From the NCBI GenBank assembly GCA_019637435.1, contig JAHBVO010000001.1, positions 124,001 through 188,000 on the forward strand: a stretch of DNA of 64,000 nt, in the 5' to 3' direction. Position 1 is the first letter of the stretch. Each line of letters starts with the position of its first letter. The notes under the pieces were generated by a model. The model worked only from the letters and a program-made list of their open reading frames with translations. It was not told the DNA's origin and did no database searches. The DNA comes from Candidatus Obscuribacterales bacterium (GTDB lineage: Bacteria; Cyanobacteriota; Vampirovibrionia; Obscuribacterales; Obscuribacteraceae). Position numbers and translations under genes: made by a program. Of the stretch, positions 17,637 to 25,237 are shown one piece after another.

Positions 17637-18389
17637 ATGCTGCTTCGTTCGCGAATCCCTGAATTAATGGATGATCCCCAGCTAGACCGAGCGCTTCATA
17701 TCGAAGCACTTGACGGTCTTGATTTGCTGAACAGATTGAGTGGCGCTTCTGAGGTTCTCTGGAGTGAGCTGAAAAAGTTCGACCTCTCACCGGAGAATGA
17801 TTCTTATCGCGCGTCTGCAGGGACCGACAAATTGCGCGTCCTGGATGTTGCCACCGGTGGTGGTGAAAATCTAATCAGGCTTGCGCGAATGGCAGCGAGC
17901 GCCAATCGAAATTTTGAATTTGTAGGAACTGATATCAGTCCAAGCGCGATAGATTACGCTAATGAAAAGGCGAAGAGAAGCTGTTCTGGTGCGGATTCAT
18001 CTGATTGGCAGTCCAGGGTCACGTTTATGCAACTCGATGCCTTGAAAGAAAAGATTCCGAGTGGTTTTGATGTAGTGATGACTTCTTTGTTTACGCATCA
18101 TTTGGACCCTGAGGATGTTATCGCACTTTTGCGCAACATGCACGCCAGCGATGCACGAATGATATTGGTGAATGACCTGGTGCGCAGTCGCCGCTCATAC
18201 TGTCTAGTGTGGCTCGCCTCTCGTCTCCTCACACGTTCGAGTGTCGTGCATTTTGACGCTCCGGTTTCGGTGCGCGCGGCATTTACGCCTGGCGAAATGA
18301 GAAGCATGGCTCTTGAAGCTGGTCTGCAAGGATGTGCTGTGCAACTTCATCCTCCATGCCGCCAGCTTCTGGTCTGGAGAAAGAGATGA
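17637..18389 (+). CDS. SAM-dependent methyltransferase of a type III PKS operon
   Basis: 250 aa from the ATG at 17637, which has GAGG 9 bases upstream; an in-frame TTG at 17622 would add five residues. The class I fold is seen as motif I LRVLDVATGGGENLIRLARM, the acidic end of strand 2 in FVGTDISPSAIDYA, and FDVVMTSLFTHHL at the active-site strand. Genes like this lie beside type III polyketide synthases and FAD oxidoreductases, as in the Streptomyces srs locus, and methylate the phenolic product. The next gene begins inside its stop codon (ATGA), so the two are coupled. The specific substrate is inference. Confidence 0.85.
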   Translation: MLLRSRIPELMDDPQLDRALHIEALDGLDLLNRLSGASEVLWSELKKFDLSPENDSYRASAGTDKLRVLDVATGGGENLIRLARMAASANRNFEFVGTDISPSAIDYANEKAKRSCSGADSSDWQSRVTFMQLDALKEKIPSGFDVVMTSLFTHHLDPEDVIALLRNMHASDARMILVNDLVRSRRSYCLVWLASRLLTRSSVVHFDAPVSVRAAFTPGEMRSMALEAGLQGCAVQLHPPCRQLLVWRKR

Positions 18390-19555
18390 TAACGGTGGCA
18401 CCAATTGTGGATAGCGTACTGCGAATGTGGGATTGCATTGTTGTCGGTGCAGGGCCCGCTGGCGCGATCGCTGCCCTCAGGCTGGCGAAGCATGGTCACG
18501 AGGTTCTGCTTGTAGATAAAGCTAGCTTCCCAAGGTACAAAGTTTGTGGTTGCTGCTTGAACAGCGTTGCACAGGAAGTGCTCGCTGAGGCAGGTTTGGA
18601 AAACCTGCTACGGAGCCAACAAGCGGTGCAACTCGATGAACTTCAATTGTTTGATGGGAACAGGAAGGCATACATAAAATTGCCATCCAGCTACAGCCTT
18701 TCTCGAGAAAAATTTGATCTCTCTTTGATTGATTTTGCCGTCGACCAGGGGTGTCGGTTTCTCCCAAACACGCTGGTGCACGTGTCAAAATCCGACGAAG
18801 ATTTCCATACAATTCAATTAGCAGGACCTGGTACCGAAGTTGGTTTTGCGAGGGCTAAAGTTTTAATCGTAGCTGACGGACTGTCCGGAAGGACTCTGGA
18901 CGGACGCGATGAGTTTAAACCAATCGTGAGCGGTAAGTCGCGTTTTGGCGCTGGAGTTATTCTTGATGAGCCACCTTCGTTTTATGAAAGCGGCAAGATC
19001 TACATGGCGTGTGGTTCCGGCGGATATGTTGGATTGGTGCGATTAGAAGACGGCCGACTTGACGTAGCTGCAGCATTAGATCCGTCCTATTCACGCAAAG
19101 CGAGTGGAGTGCCCGGGGCTGCTGCGGATATACTCGCCGGTTGCGGGCTCCCGGCTCCATCAACGTGGAAAGATTCGCACTGGGCGGGCACGCAAGTGTT
19201 GACGCGGCGGCGCGACCGCGTAGCCGGACATCGTCTATTCATCGCTGGTGATGCCTGTGGCTATCCTGAGCCGTTCACCGGTGAGGGAATCGCCTGGGCA
19301 TTGCAGTCTGGGCTCGCTACAGCAAATCTTGCGTCCAGAGGTATTCGTGAGTGGCAACCTGCATTAAGTACCGCGTGGCAAGACCGTTATCGCATCCTCA
19401 GAAAGCAGCAGTCGCGAAGCGCCCTGGTTGCGAGGACGTTGAGAAACGAAACCACTCGCCGACTACTCATAAATTCTGCAGCCACCTTTCCGTCTATTGC
19501 TGCAACTGCAGTAAAGTACATCACGAGTGTGAGGTCAGCAGTATGGCAGGGATAA
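18386..19555 (+). CDS. FAD-dependent oxidoreductase (geranylgeranyl-reductase-like) of the PKS operon
   Basis: 389 aa from the ATG at 18386, four bases overlapping the methyltransferase stop, with GGAGAAAGAG just upstream. The FAD-binding fold is seen in DCIVVGAGPAGAIAALRLA, the adenine-ribose acid in VLLVDKASFPRYKVCGCCLN (FPRxKxCG is typical of the geranylgeranyl-reductase/flavin hydroxylase group), and the second FAD motif FIAGDACGYPEPFTGEGIAW. In related operons this enzyme hydroxylates or oxidises the polyketide ring, or reduces double bonds. It overlaps the downstream polyketide synthase by 13 bases. Substrate and reaction direction are inferred from context. Confidence 0.85.
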   Translation: MITVAPIVDSVLRMWDCIVVGAGPAGAIAALRLAKHGHEVLLVDKASFPRYKVCGCCLNSVAQEVLAEAGLENLLRSQQAVQLDELQLFDGNRKAYIKLPSSYSLSREKFDLSLIDFAVDQGCRFLPNTLVHVSKSDEDFHTIQLAGPGTEVGFARAKVLIVADGLSGRTLDGRDEFKPIVSGKSRFGAGVILDEPPSFYESGKIYMACGSGGYVGLVRLEDGRLDVAAALDPSYSRKASGVPGAAADILAGCGLPAPSTWKDSHWAGTQVLTRRRDRVAGHRLFIAGDACGYPEPFTGEGIAWALQSGLATANLASRGIREWQPALSTAWQDRYRILRKQQSRSALVARTLRNETTRRLLINSAATFPSIAATAVKYITSVRSAVWQG

Positions 19556-20628
19556 TCGGACTGGCGACCGCCTCGTCGAAGCACACAATATCTCAGGGGG
19601 AATCGTGCTCACATGCTATGAAATTCTCATGTAGCAGTGAGCGTGAGAAGCTCGTCCTGGAGCGTCTTTATCGAAGAACGGAAATCGAGCAACGTAGCAT
19701 TGTTTTTGCCGAACGCGAGAGCTTCGGAAGAGCTGGCGTAAAGTTCTTTCCGGATCCAGTAGATGCATCCGACAAAGGACCTTCGACCGCGCAGAGAATG
19801 GTTGCTTACAATGAGTTTGCAAATCGACTGTCTGTCGCCGCATCACGCCAGGCTATTGCTAAAGCTGAAATCAAATCTTCTGAAATCACGCATTTGATAA
19901 CAGTCTCGTGCACAGGCTTTGCGGCTCCCGGTTTCGATCTCCATTTGATGACAAAGTTGCCGCTCGATCGGCAGACGTTTCGAACCAATATTGGCTTCAT
20001 GGGGTGCCACGGGACAATGAATGCGCTGCGCGTGGCGCAGGGTTTTCTGAGCGCCAATCCGGAAGCAGTGATTCTTCTCTGTGCCGCCGAAATCTGCTCA
20101 ATTCACTTCCAATATGGTCGAACGCCCGATGATTTAGTGGCTAACTCGCTATTCGCCGACGGCTCCGCGGCGATTGTTATGAGAAACGAACCCGGCGTAA
20201 TCATTTATCATGATTCGATATCGTATGTGGTGGCAGGCTCTGACGAAGCAATGAGCTGGCGAGTCGGCGACAATGGTTTTACCATGAGTTTATCTCCGGA
20301 AGTGCCGAGGCTGATCGAGCAACACTTGCCTCCGTTCCTAGAGAGTTGGCTTGCGAAGCACGGTCTCAAAATTTGCGACATACATTCCTGGGCGATTCAT
20401 CCAGGCGGACCACGCATTCTCGACGCCGTTGAAACGTCACTTCGTTTAGCACCGGATGCAGTGGCAGAGTCACGCGAAGTTCTTTCTGAATTCGGAAATA
20501 TGTCGTCGCCGACCGTTTTGTTTGTTCTCGAGAAAATCCTGACTGGTCGGAAGTCCCTGCAATTCCCCTGTGTCGCTCTTGCTTTTGGTCCCGGGCTGAC
20601 GATAGAAGCTGCGCTTTTGATGAGCTAG
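19543..20628 (+). CDS. type III polyketide synthase (chalcone/alkylresorcinol synthase-like)
   Basis: 361 aa from the ATG at 19543 (MAGIIGLATASSKH), with GTGAGG about 9 bases upstream; the frame is open further upstream but that overlaps the oxidoreductase. The catalytic triad is intact: Cys in NIGFMGCHGTMNALRVA, His in WAIHPGGPRILDAVE, Asn in GNMSSPTVLFVLE. The C-terminal GPGLTIEAALL is the usual GFGPG-like loop (here AFGPGLT). These enzymes extend an acyl-CoA with malonyl-CoA and cyclise it to a resorcinol, pyrone or phloroglucinol. With the adjacent methyltransferase and FAD enzyme it suggests an O-methylated or quinone phenolic lipid, an inference by analogy to srsABC. Confidence 0.93.
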   Translation: MAGIIGLATASSKHTISQGESCSHAMKFSCSSEREKLVLERLYRRTEIEQRSIVFAERESFGRAGVKFFPDPVDASDKGPSTAQRMVAYNEFANRLSVAASRQAIAKAEIKSSEITHLITVSCTGFAAPGFDLHLMTKLPLDRQTFRTNIGFMGCHGTMNALRVAQGFLSANPEAVILLCAAEICSIHFQYGRTPDDLVANSLFADGSAAIVMRNEPGVIIYHDSISYVVAGSDEAMSWRVGDNGFTMSLSPEVPRLIEQHLPPFLESWLAKHGLKICDIHSWAIHPGGPRILDAVETSLRLAPDAVAESREVLSEFGNMSSPTVLFVLEKILTGRKSLQFPCVALAFGPGLTIEAALLMS

Positions 20629-20675
20629 TTAGTGTCTAACACCAAATCGAGTGTCCCTCGAACATGTCGGTTGCA

Positions 20676-21205
20676 TTAAAACGACGTCGCAGGTTCCAAC
20701 ATTCCGTAGGTGAAGCCGATGACTGCGAAAATCAGACCGAGTACTGCTGCGATAAGCAAGACTGAATTGCGATGGCTCTTTGCTCTTTTGATCAGCCAGA
20801 ATCCAGCCACTGCGGCGCCGAGGGCGGTCGCACCAGTTTGAATGTTTCGCGTCTCTGTGAATGATTGCCATTGTTCAGTTGGTGGAGCGCCTCGGGACAT
20901 GCCTCCATCGACTGGCGCACCTACTTCCAGGCTGACAAAACAAGAATTGGCTTCGCTAATTGTAGAGAAGGAGGGCAGGATCTGCTTGCGCCTCTATCGA
21001 AGAAAAGATGGCACCATAATGTGTTGTAGACATTTTGCTGGCATTGGGCGCAAGCTCTCACTCTATCGTCACCGTTCATATTTTCCCAACCGACGTTGCA
21101 GGGCGCGGCAACATATGTGTCGCGAAGAATTTCGTCGCAAACTTGTTCCGAGATGTACATGTCTGTGACCTCTGATGCTTCGATTCGTCCCAACGAGTTC
21201 ATCAT
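20676..21205 (-). pseudogene. zinc-Cys-type small membrane protein gene broken by an internal inversion
   Basis: The N-terminal half is on the minus strand (21205 down to about 21022) and ends in CNVGWENMNGDDRVRACAQC followed by QQNVYNT. This matches the start of a widespread family with the pattern CxxxWExMxGDxRxRxCxxCxxxVYN. The expected continuation, TSRLTKQELASLIVEKEGRI then CLRLYRRKDGTIM, is found only on the plus strand at 20923-21021. Minus-strand sequence after the break, from about 20924, continues as VGAPVDGGMSRGAPPTEQWQ and then two membrane helices (ALGAAVAGFWLIKRA; SVLLIAAVLGLIFAVIGFTY). Turning the roughly 98-base middle back restores a single frame of about 177 codons if one base pair was lost at a junction. 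As it stands, the N-terminal frame runs through the inverted piece and stops at 20921. The C-terminal part could still be made alone from the ATG at 20900. Confidence 0.75.
20924..21021. other. roughly 98-bp inverted segment within the pseudogene
   Basis: Read on the plus strand this segment encodes SRLTKQELASLIVEKEGRIC and on through RRKDGTIM, which is the missing middle of the surrounding minus-strand gene. Boundaries are set by where the family pattern stops on one strand and resumes on the other; they are uncertain by two or three bases because AC occurs at both ends. Only CTAC/GTAG four-base inverted matches flank it, so it does not look like a site-specific invertase element. The base pair at 20924 is needed on both sides to restore the frame. 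Confidence 0.7.
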
Positions 21206-21355
21206 GCGACGTCATAGGAAGGTCAGTCCATGGGGCTTTTACTAGTTAATTTGAGAAAAGTAGGACGTCAACCTTGAATCTTGAACTTACTTGTCCAGAC
21301 TCCGCAAGACTCTTTTTTTCGGGACCGGCAAAGCGAAACGCCAGCATGGTTAAAT

Positions 21356-21844
21356 TCATCCATTTCGAATCATCTCAAGTTCCAACAGGAAATTCTTGCG
21401 GTCTAAACCGCCTGCGTAGCCGGTTAAGGTTCCGTTCATTCCGATCACGCGGTGGCAGGGAATCATGATCGAGATCGGATTTTTTCCGTTTGCAGCTCCC
21501 ACAGCTCGAACGGCTTTGGGTCTGCCTATTCGATGTGCGATGTCTCGGTAGGTGAGCGTTTCTCCAAACGGAATTTTCAGTAATTGCTCCCAAACTTCTT
21601 TCTGAAATTGCGTGCCACCAGTTTCAAATTGCAGATCAAAACTTTTGCGTTCGCCATCAAAATATTCTCTTAGCTGAGTTTTTGCGGTCTTGAAGATTGA
21701 CAGTTCATCAGTCTCTTCCCACTCGCTTGAAACATTGGGAGAATGTCTGGCGTTTTCATTGTACAAGCCGGTCAGTGCCGAGCCGTTTGAATTCAGCATG
21801 ATTTCGCCTATTGGGCTGCGAAAAAACGTGAAGTAGGTTTTCAT
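21356..21844 (-). CDS. ogt: methylated-DNA--protein-cysteine methyltransferase
   Basis: 162 aa from the ATG at 21844 ([14 protein letters not shown]), preceded by AAGGAGG; an ATG six codons earlier is less well placed. It removes O6-methylguanine lesions by transferring the methyl group to its own cysteine. The active site [15 protein letters not shown] is intact, with the helix-turn-helix region [19 protein letters not shown] and the C-terminal [15 protein letters not shown]. The upstream neighbour on the same strand is an Ada-AlkA fusion with a gap of about 38 bases, so both probably form an alkylation-damage operon, like adaA-alkA/adaB of mycobacteria. Confidence 0.95.
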   Translation of the reverse strand: MKTYFTFFRSPIGEIMLNSNGSALTGLYNENARHSPNVSSEWEETDELSIFKTAKTQLREYFDGERKSFDLQFETGGTQFQKEVWEQLLKIPFGETLTYRDIAHRIGRPKAVRAVGAANGKNPISIMIPCHRVIGMNGTLTGYAGGLDRKNFLLELEMIRNG

Positions 21845-21882
21845 AACATCCTCCTTGTGCATCTATTTTAGCTATGTTCTGA

Positions 21883-23430
21883 TTAGACTTTCGTTTTAGG
21901 TTTTTTATTTGAAACTGTTTTCGCCAGCGTCGCTTTTCTTGCGGCTGGTTTCTCCTTCGCAATCGGAGCCGTTGCCGGCAGGCTGTTCCATAACTGCATG
22001 ACCGCATAGGAACGCCAGGGACGCCATTTTTCGCTTGCTAAGATCAGCTCGCTTTTCGATGTCATATTCATTGCCTTCCTGATTCCCAGGTCGGCGTGTG
22101 GAAATGCGTCCGGCCAGCTCAGTGCCCGCATGGCGATGTAATGGGCTGTCCATTCGCCGATGCCTTTCATTGAGACCAGTTTTTCGATTGTTCGCTCCAC
22201 GTCCGCACCAGGTTCCAACGATAGTTCCCCGTTTGCTACAGCGCGAGCCAGGGTCAAAAGCGTTTCTGCTCTCGAGGTAGTGATACCGAGAGTGGTGACC
22301 TCGGAAACTTCTGCTTTCGCTAGTTTCTCTGCGTTTGGTGTTATCAGTCTCAATTTTTCAAAAGGTGTTTCGATATGAGCGCCGAATTTTGCGGCAACTC
22401 TACCTGCCAAAGTGGTGGCTGCGGCGACTGAAACTTGCTGACCGAGAATGGCTCTCAGCGCCATTTCAAACCCATCGAAGCTTCCGGGGACTCTGATTCC
22501 CGGTGTCGTTTGGGCTAGATCTCCGAGGCAATCTGCGATCACTTTTGGGTCTGCGAAAGTATCGAATAAGCGTTTCACGCGGGCTACAACACTTGGGAAC
22601 GCTGGAGCGAGTGATTCTGAGATGCTTACGCTTAACGAATTCTCGTTTTCAGAAGGTTCTACAATCAGCCAGCCACTGTGCTTACCGAATGACGCTGTTC
22701 GAAAATATTTTTCTTCGTCAACCATCTCGATGCCGGCTGTGGATCTGGCTTTAAGAAAGGCAAGCGTTTTCTTCCAATCAAACGGCGGAGTGTAATGAAT
22801 TTCGCATCGAAGAATGTTTGGTTCAATGTAAGACATGTTGGTTCCATTGGCCGTTTCGGTTCTTAATCGGCCCGTCGACTTGCGAATGTCGGTAGGGTTC
22901 AATCCGTACCGCTCTTTCAACAGGGTGTTGAACCGGCGAACGCTTGAGAAGCCGCTAGCAAACGCTATTTCCGTTATCGGAATTTTGGTGTCTGCTAGCA
23001 ATCGTTTCGCATATAACAATCGTTGAGTTTGTGCCAGTTCGATCGGACTGACGCCGAACTCTTTCTCGATCACTCTGCGCAAATGTCGCGAGCTGATTCC
23101 CATGTCATTTGCTAGGTCGTCGAGCGTACCGTCGCGGAGCGCACCGTCCTCGATTCTGTTAGCCGCGATTGCTGCCAGGCGCGGGACCGAATCCATGATG
23201 CCATTGCCTGGAGCTAGTTCCGGTCGGCATCGCAAGCATGGACGGAAGCCATCTTTCTCAGCCAGCGCAGCGTTACTGAAAAACGTGCAGCTCTTCAATT
23301 GCGGCGTTTTGGCGGGACAAACAGTCCGGCAGTAAATGCCAGTTGTTTTTACGCCTACAAAAAACACACCGTCAAAACGTCGGTCGTGGGTGAGGAGTGC
23401 CTGATAGCAGATGTCGGGATTTAATTGCAT
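21883..23430 (-). CDS. Ada-AlkA fusion: methyl-responsive activator and 3-methyladenine DNA glycosylase
   Basis: 515 aa with four parts. Residues 1-75 form the Ada zinc domain (GIYCRTVCPAKTPQ and FRPCLRCRPELAPG), whose Cys accepts methyl groups from phosphotriesters. Residues about 85-185 form an AraC-type helix-turn-helix region (DDLANDMGISSRHLRRVIEK; ITEIAFASGFSSVRRFNTLL). Residues about 205-310 are the AlkA N-terminal domain. From about 320 the HhH-GPD glycosylase shows ALRAILGQQVSVAAATTLAG, the hairpin LVSMKGIGEWTAHYIAMRAL and the catalytic Asp in FPHADLGIRKAM. A lysine-rich tail follows. The protein should sense methylation damage, activate transcription and excise alkylated bases. ogt lies directly downstream. 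Confidence 0.93.
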   Translation of the reverse strand: MQLNPDICYQALLTHDRRFDGVFFVGVKTTGIYCRTVCPAKTPQLKSCTFFSNAALAEKDGFRPCLRCRPELAPGNGIMDSVPRLAAIAANRIEDGALRDGTLDDLANDMGISSRHLRRVIEKEFGVSPIELAQTQRLLYAKRLLADTKIPITEIAFASGFSSVRRFNTLLKERYGLNPTDIRKSTGRLRTETANGTNMSYIEPNILRCEIHYTPPFDWKKTLAFLKARSTAGIEMVDEEKYFRTASFGKHSGWLIVEPSENENSLSVSISESLAPAFPSVVARVKRLFDTFADPKVIADCLGDLAQTTPGIRVPGSFDGFEMALRAILGQQVSVAAATTLAGRVAAKFGAHIETPFEKLRLITPNAEKLAKAEVSEVTTLGITTSRAETLLTLARAVANGELSLEPGADVERTIEKLVSMKGIGEWTAHYIAMRALSWPDAFPHADLGIRKAMNMTSKSELILASEKWRPWRSYAVMQLWNSLPATAPIAKEKPAARKATLAKTVSNKKPKTKV

Positions 23431-23541
23431 GCCATCATTCTAACTTCGCCGACCGGAAGTTACTCGCCATTTTCGGACCTGTATATTTCGGTGCGGCTCA
23501 AGCTAGAGTAGAACGAAACTTTCTCCGCTTGCTCTTAGTGT

Positions 23542-23931
23542 CTATTCAACCCTCTGCCAGATTTCATAGACCTGTCCCTGTTTAGTGTTAAACACCGTTG
23601 GACGTTCTGTTCCAGGAAAAGAAAAAATAGCCTTTAGTACGTCATGATCCAGCTCGAATATTCCGAGCAATGCTTTGCCAGCAAATGGACCGTCATCGGG
23701 AATTAGGTCAATTTCGCTCGGTTTGTCTGATTTACCGAAAACCACTTTGCCCGTTTCCGACTTCGGAAAACCGCCTACATATTGGGGAAAGGATAATTCA
23801 GCCCATTCGAGTTTGAAGGTATCGTTAGCTAAAAAGCTGTACCTGAACTCCTGAAAAATACTGTACGGAAGCCATCTTCCGTTGAGCTGGCAACCAATCA
23901 CTTTCCATTTCCCTACAAGACCGTCCAGCAT
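23542..23931 (-). CDS. TIGR03067-like small domain protein
   Basis: 129 aa. It begins LDGLVGKWKVIGCQLNGRWL and later has IDLIPDDGPFAGKALLGIFE, and ends PGTERPTVFNTKQGQVYEIW. These fit the lipocalin-like TIGR03067 pattern (LxGxWxVxxxxxxGxxLP, DLxPxxGPxxGxxxxGIYELxGDxLKxCF, PGxxRPTxF), common in Planctomycetes. Function in that family is unknown. It lacks a signal peptide. It lies 10 bases after a DUF302-like gene on the same strand and is probably co-transcribed with it. Confidence 0.65.
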   Translation of the reverse strand: MLDGLVGKWKVIGCQLNGRWLPYSIFQEFRYSFLANDTFKLEWAELSFPQYVGGFPKSETGKVVFGKSDKPSEIDLIPDDGPFAGKALLGIFELDHDVLKAIFSFPGTERPTVFNTKQGQVYEIWQRVE

Positions 23932-23941
23932 ATGCTTCTCC

Positions 23942-24352
23942 TTAATCTACTTCAGCTATTGCCTTAGACAACGTGTCCATAAGCGCGGACATTTTTTCGA
24001 TAATCTCGCGATTGCGAATGATGTTGAACTCTTCCAGATAGGAAAGAGGCTCTCTGTATGCCACTTTTGTACCATCTTCGCTCCAAATCAGCATTTTAAG
24101 CGGCAGCTCGAGTCCAATCGCAGGTTCTTCTTGCATCAGGTGGGTTCCGACCTTTGGATCTCCGAATATCAGAACTTGCTCCTCACTGAGCTCCATTCCG
24201 TTTTCCTTAGCTGCCGCGCTGTGATCTATGTGAGCGAATAATTTGATGCTTTTTGTTTCCATCAGTGATTTTAGCTTGGCGGCTGTTTCACTAACCGAGA
24301 GTTTGCTGCTTCGAACTACAAAACTATTTTTCACGTGATCACCTGTAGACAC
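23942..24352 (-). CDS. DUF302 family protein
   Basis: 136 aa. The pattern fits DUF302: a helix SETAAKLKSLMETKSIKLFA, then HIDHSAAAKENGMELSEEQV, then VLIFGDPKVGTHLMQEEPAI, then a strand GLELPLKMLIWSEDGTKVAY and a C-terminal helix. The family is small, cytoplasmic or exported, and of unknown function; a role in metal or redox stress has been proposed for some members. The frame starts at a GTG at 24352, with another in-frame GTG at 24334 that has GGTG just before it; neither is certain. It is followed by the TIGR03067-like gene. Confidence 0.8.
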   Translation of the reverse strand: MSTGDHVKNSFVVRSSKLSVSETAAKLKSLMETKSIKLFAHIDHSAAAKENGMELSEEQVLIFGDPKVGTHLMQEEPAIGLELPLKMLIWSEDGTKVAYREPLSYLEEFNIIRNREIIEKMSALMDTLSKAIAEVD

Positions 24353-24537
24353 TTATTTTTGCCGACACTTTGAACGTGCAACGCGATATTGTAGCGCACT
24401 GCCTGAAAAACATTTGGTTTTGCAACTCTGTGTGCAGGGAAGACTCTTTCTTGGAACCGAGCTCACTTTCTTTCGTGATTTATGAGTGTATATGTGAAGC
24501 ACGATCTTTTTTGTCAAGTACCGCACAGAGGAGAGCG

Positions 24538-25212
24538 ATGAATTTTTTTCGCAGAAATGATAGCGGGCTAGTCGAACAGCTTCGACGCAAGGCCGAGCAG
24601 GAGGGAATTTCCGAAAAGTACCCTCCGGTTAGTTTCGAAGTGATTGAACTCTGCGAGAAGTTTTTCGGGTTCAAACTTCCTCAGCTACTCAGGGCGGTAT
24701 ATTCTGGTGTCGCAAATGGTGGCATTGGTCCCGGGGACCAGCTTGTCGGCTTGAGTGATGGAAAGCGCAGTCCGTTCGATAGCAAGTATTATGCGCTCGA
24801 TGTGATTGGTGTCTACGATTGTTTCATCAACTATAGATTAGGCTGGGATGAGCTAGATGATTACGGCGAAATGCTCTGGCAGTGGCCGCTGGGGCTCTTG
24901 CCAATATGCGATTGGGGCAATCACGTCATATCCGTGGTCGACTGCAAGAGCCGAGATCCACGAGTGATCTTGCTGGACTATTCATCATCCACCACAAACT
25001 ACCGGAAAGCTTATAGGAGGAAAGAATCAGGTGCGTTCCAGTTTCCAGGCGTGCCTCTTAGGGAGTGGCTGAAGGCTTGGTTGGACAACAGTGACACACG
25101 AATTTGCGTGCCATCAAATTGGACGGAACGGCCCCCACAACGAAATATAGAAATTCCAGGCAGACCAATTGTTCAGGTTCGACGAAATGATAGGGGTCTG
25201 ACTACGGACTGA
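24538..25212 (+). CDS. SMI1/KNR4 (SUKH) family protein, possible orphan immunity protein
   Basis: 224 aa from the ATG at 24538 (MNFFRRNDSG), with GAGGAG 5 bases upstream; the frame is open further upstream but that part is not conserved in appearance. The centre matches the SUKH fold: PPVSFEVIELCEKFFGFKLP, LLRAVYSGVANGGIGPGDQL, WPLGLLPICDWGNHVISVVD, VILLDYSSST. SUKH proteins are frequent immunity partners of polymorphic toxins and contact-dependent nucleases. No toxin gene is next to it, so it may be an orphan or a housekeeping member. It is convergent with the LRR kinase gene at 25238. Confidence 0.7.
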   Translation: MNFFRRNDSGLVEQLRRKAEQEGISEKYPPVSFEVIELCEKFFGFKLPQLLRAVYSGVANGGIGPGDQLVGLSDGKRSPFDSKYYALDVIGVYDCFINYRLGWDELDDYGEMLWQWPLGLLPICDWGNHVISVVDCKSRDPRVILLDYSSSTTNYRKAYRRKESGAFQFPGVPLREWLKAWLDNSDTRICVPSNWTERPPQRNIEIPGRPIVQVRRNDRGLTTD

Positions 25213-25237
25213 GCCAAATCAAAAACGCTACTAAGTA

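Noticed and set aside
20900..21045. Site-specific invertible promoter/gene switch with inverted repeats
   Set aside because: Only four-base inverted matches (CTAC/GTAG) flank the inverted piece and they are not at the deduced joins; no recombinase gene is adjacent.
21299..21322. Terminator: GACTCCGCAAGACTCTTTTTTT
   Set aside because: The two GACTC blocks are direct, not inverted, so no hairpin forms before the T-run.
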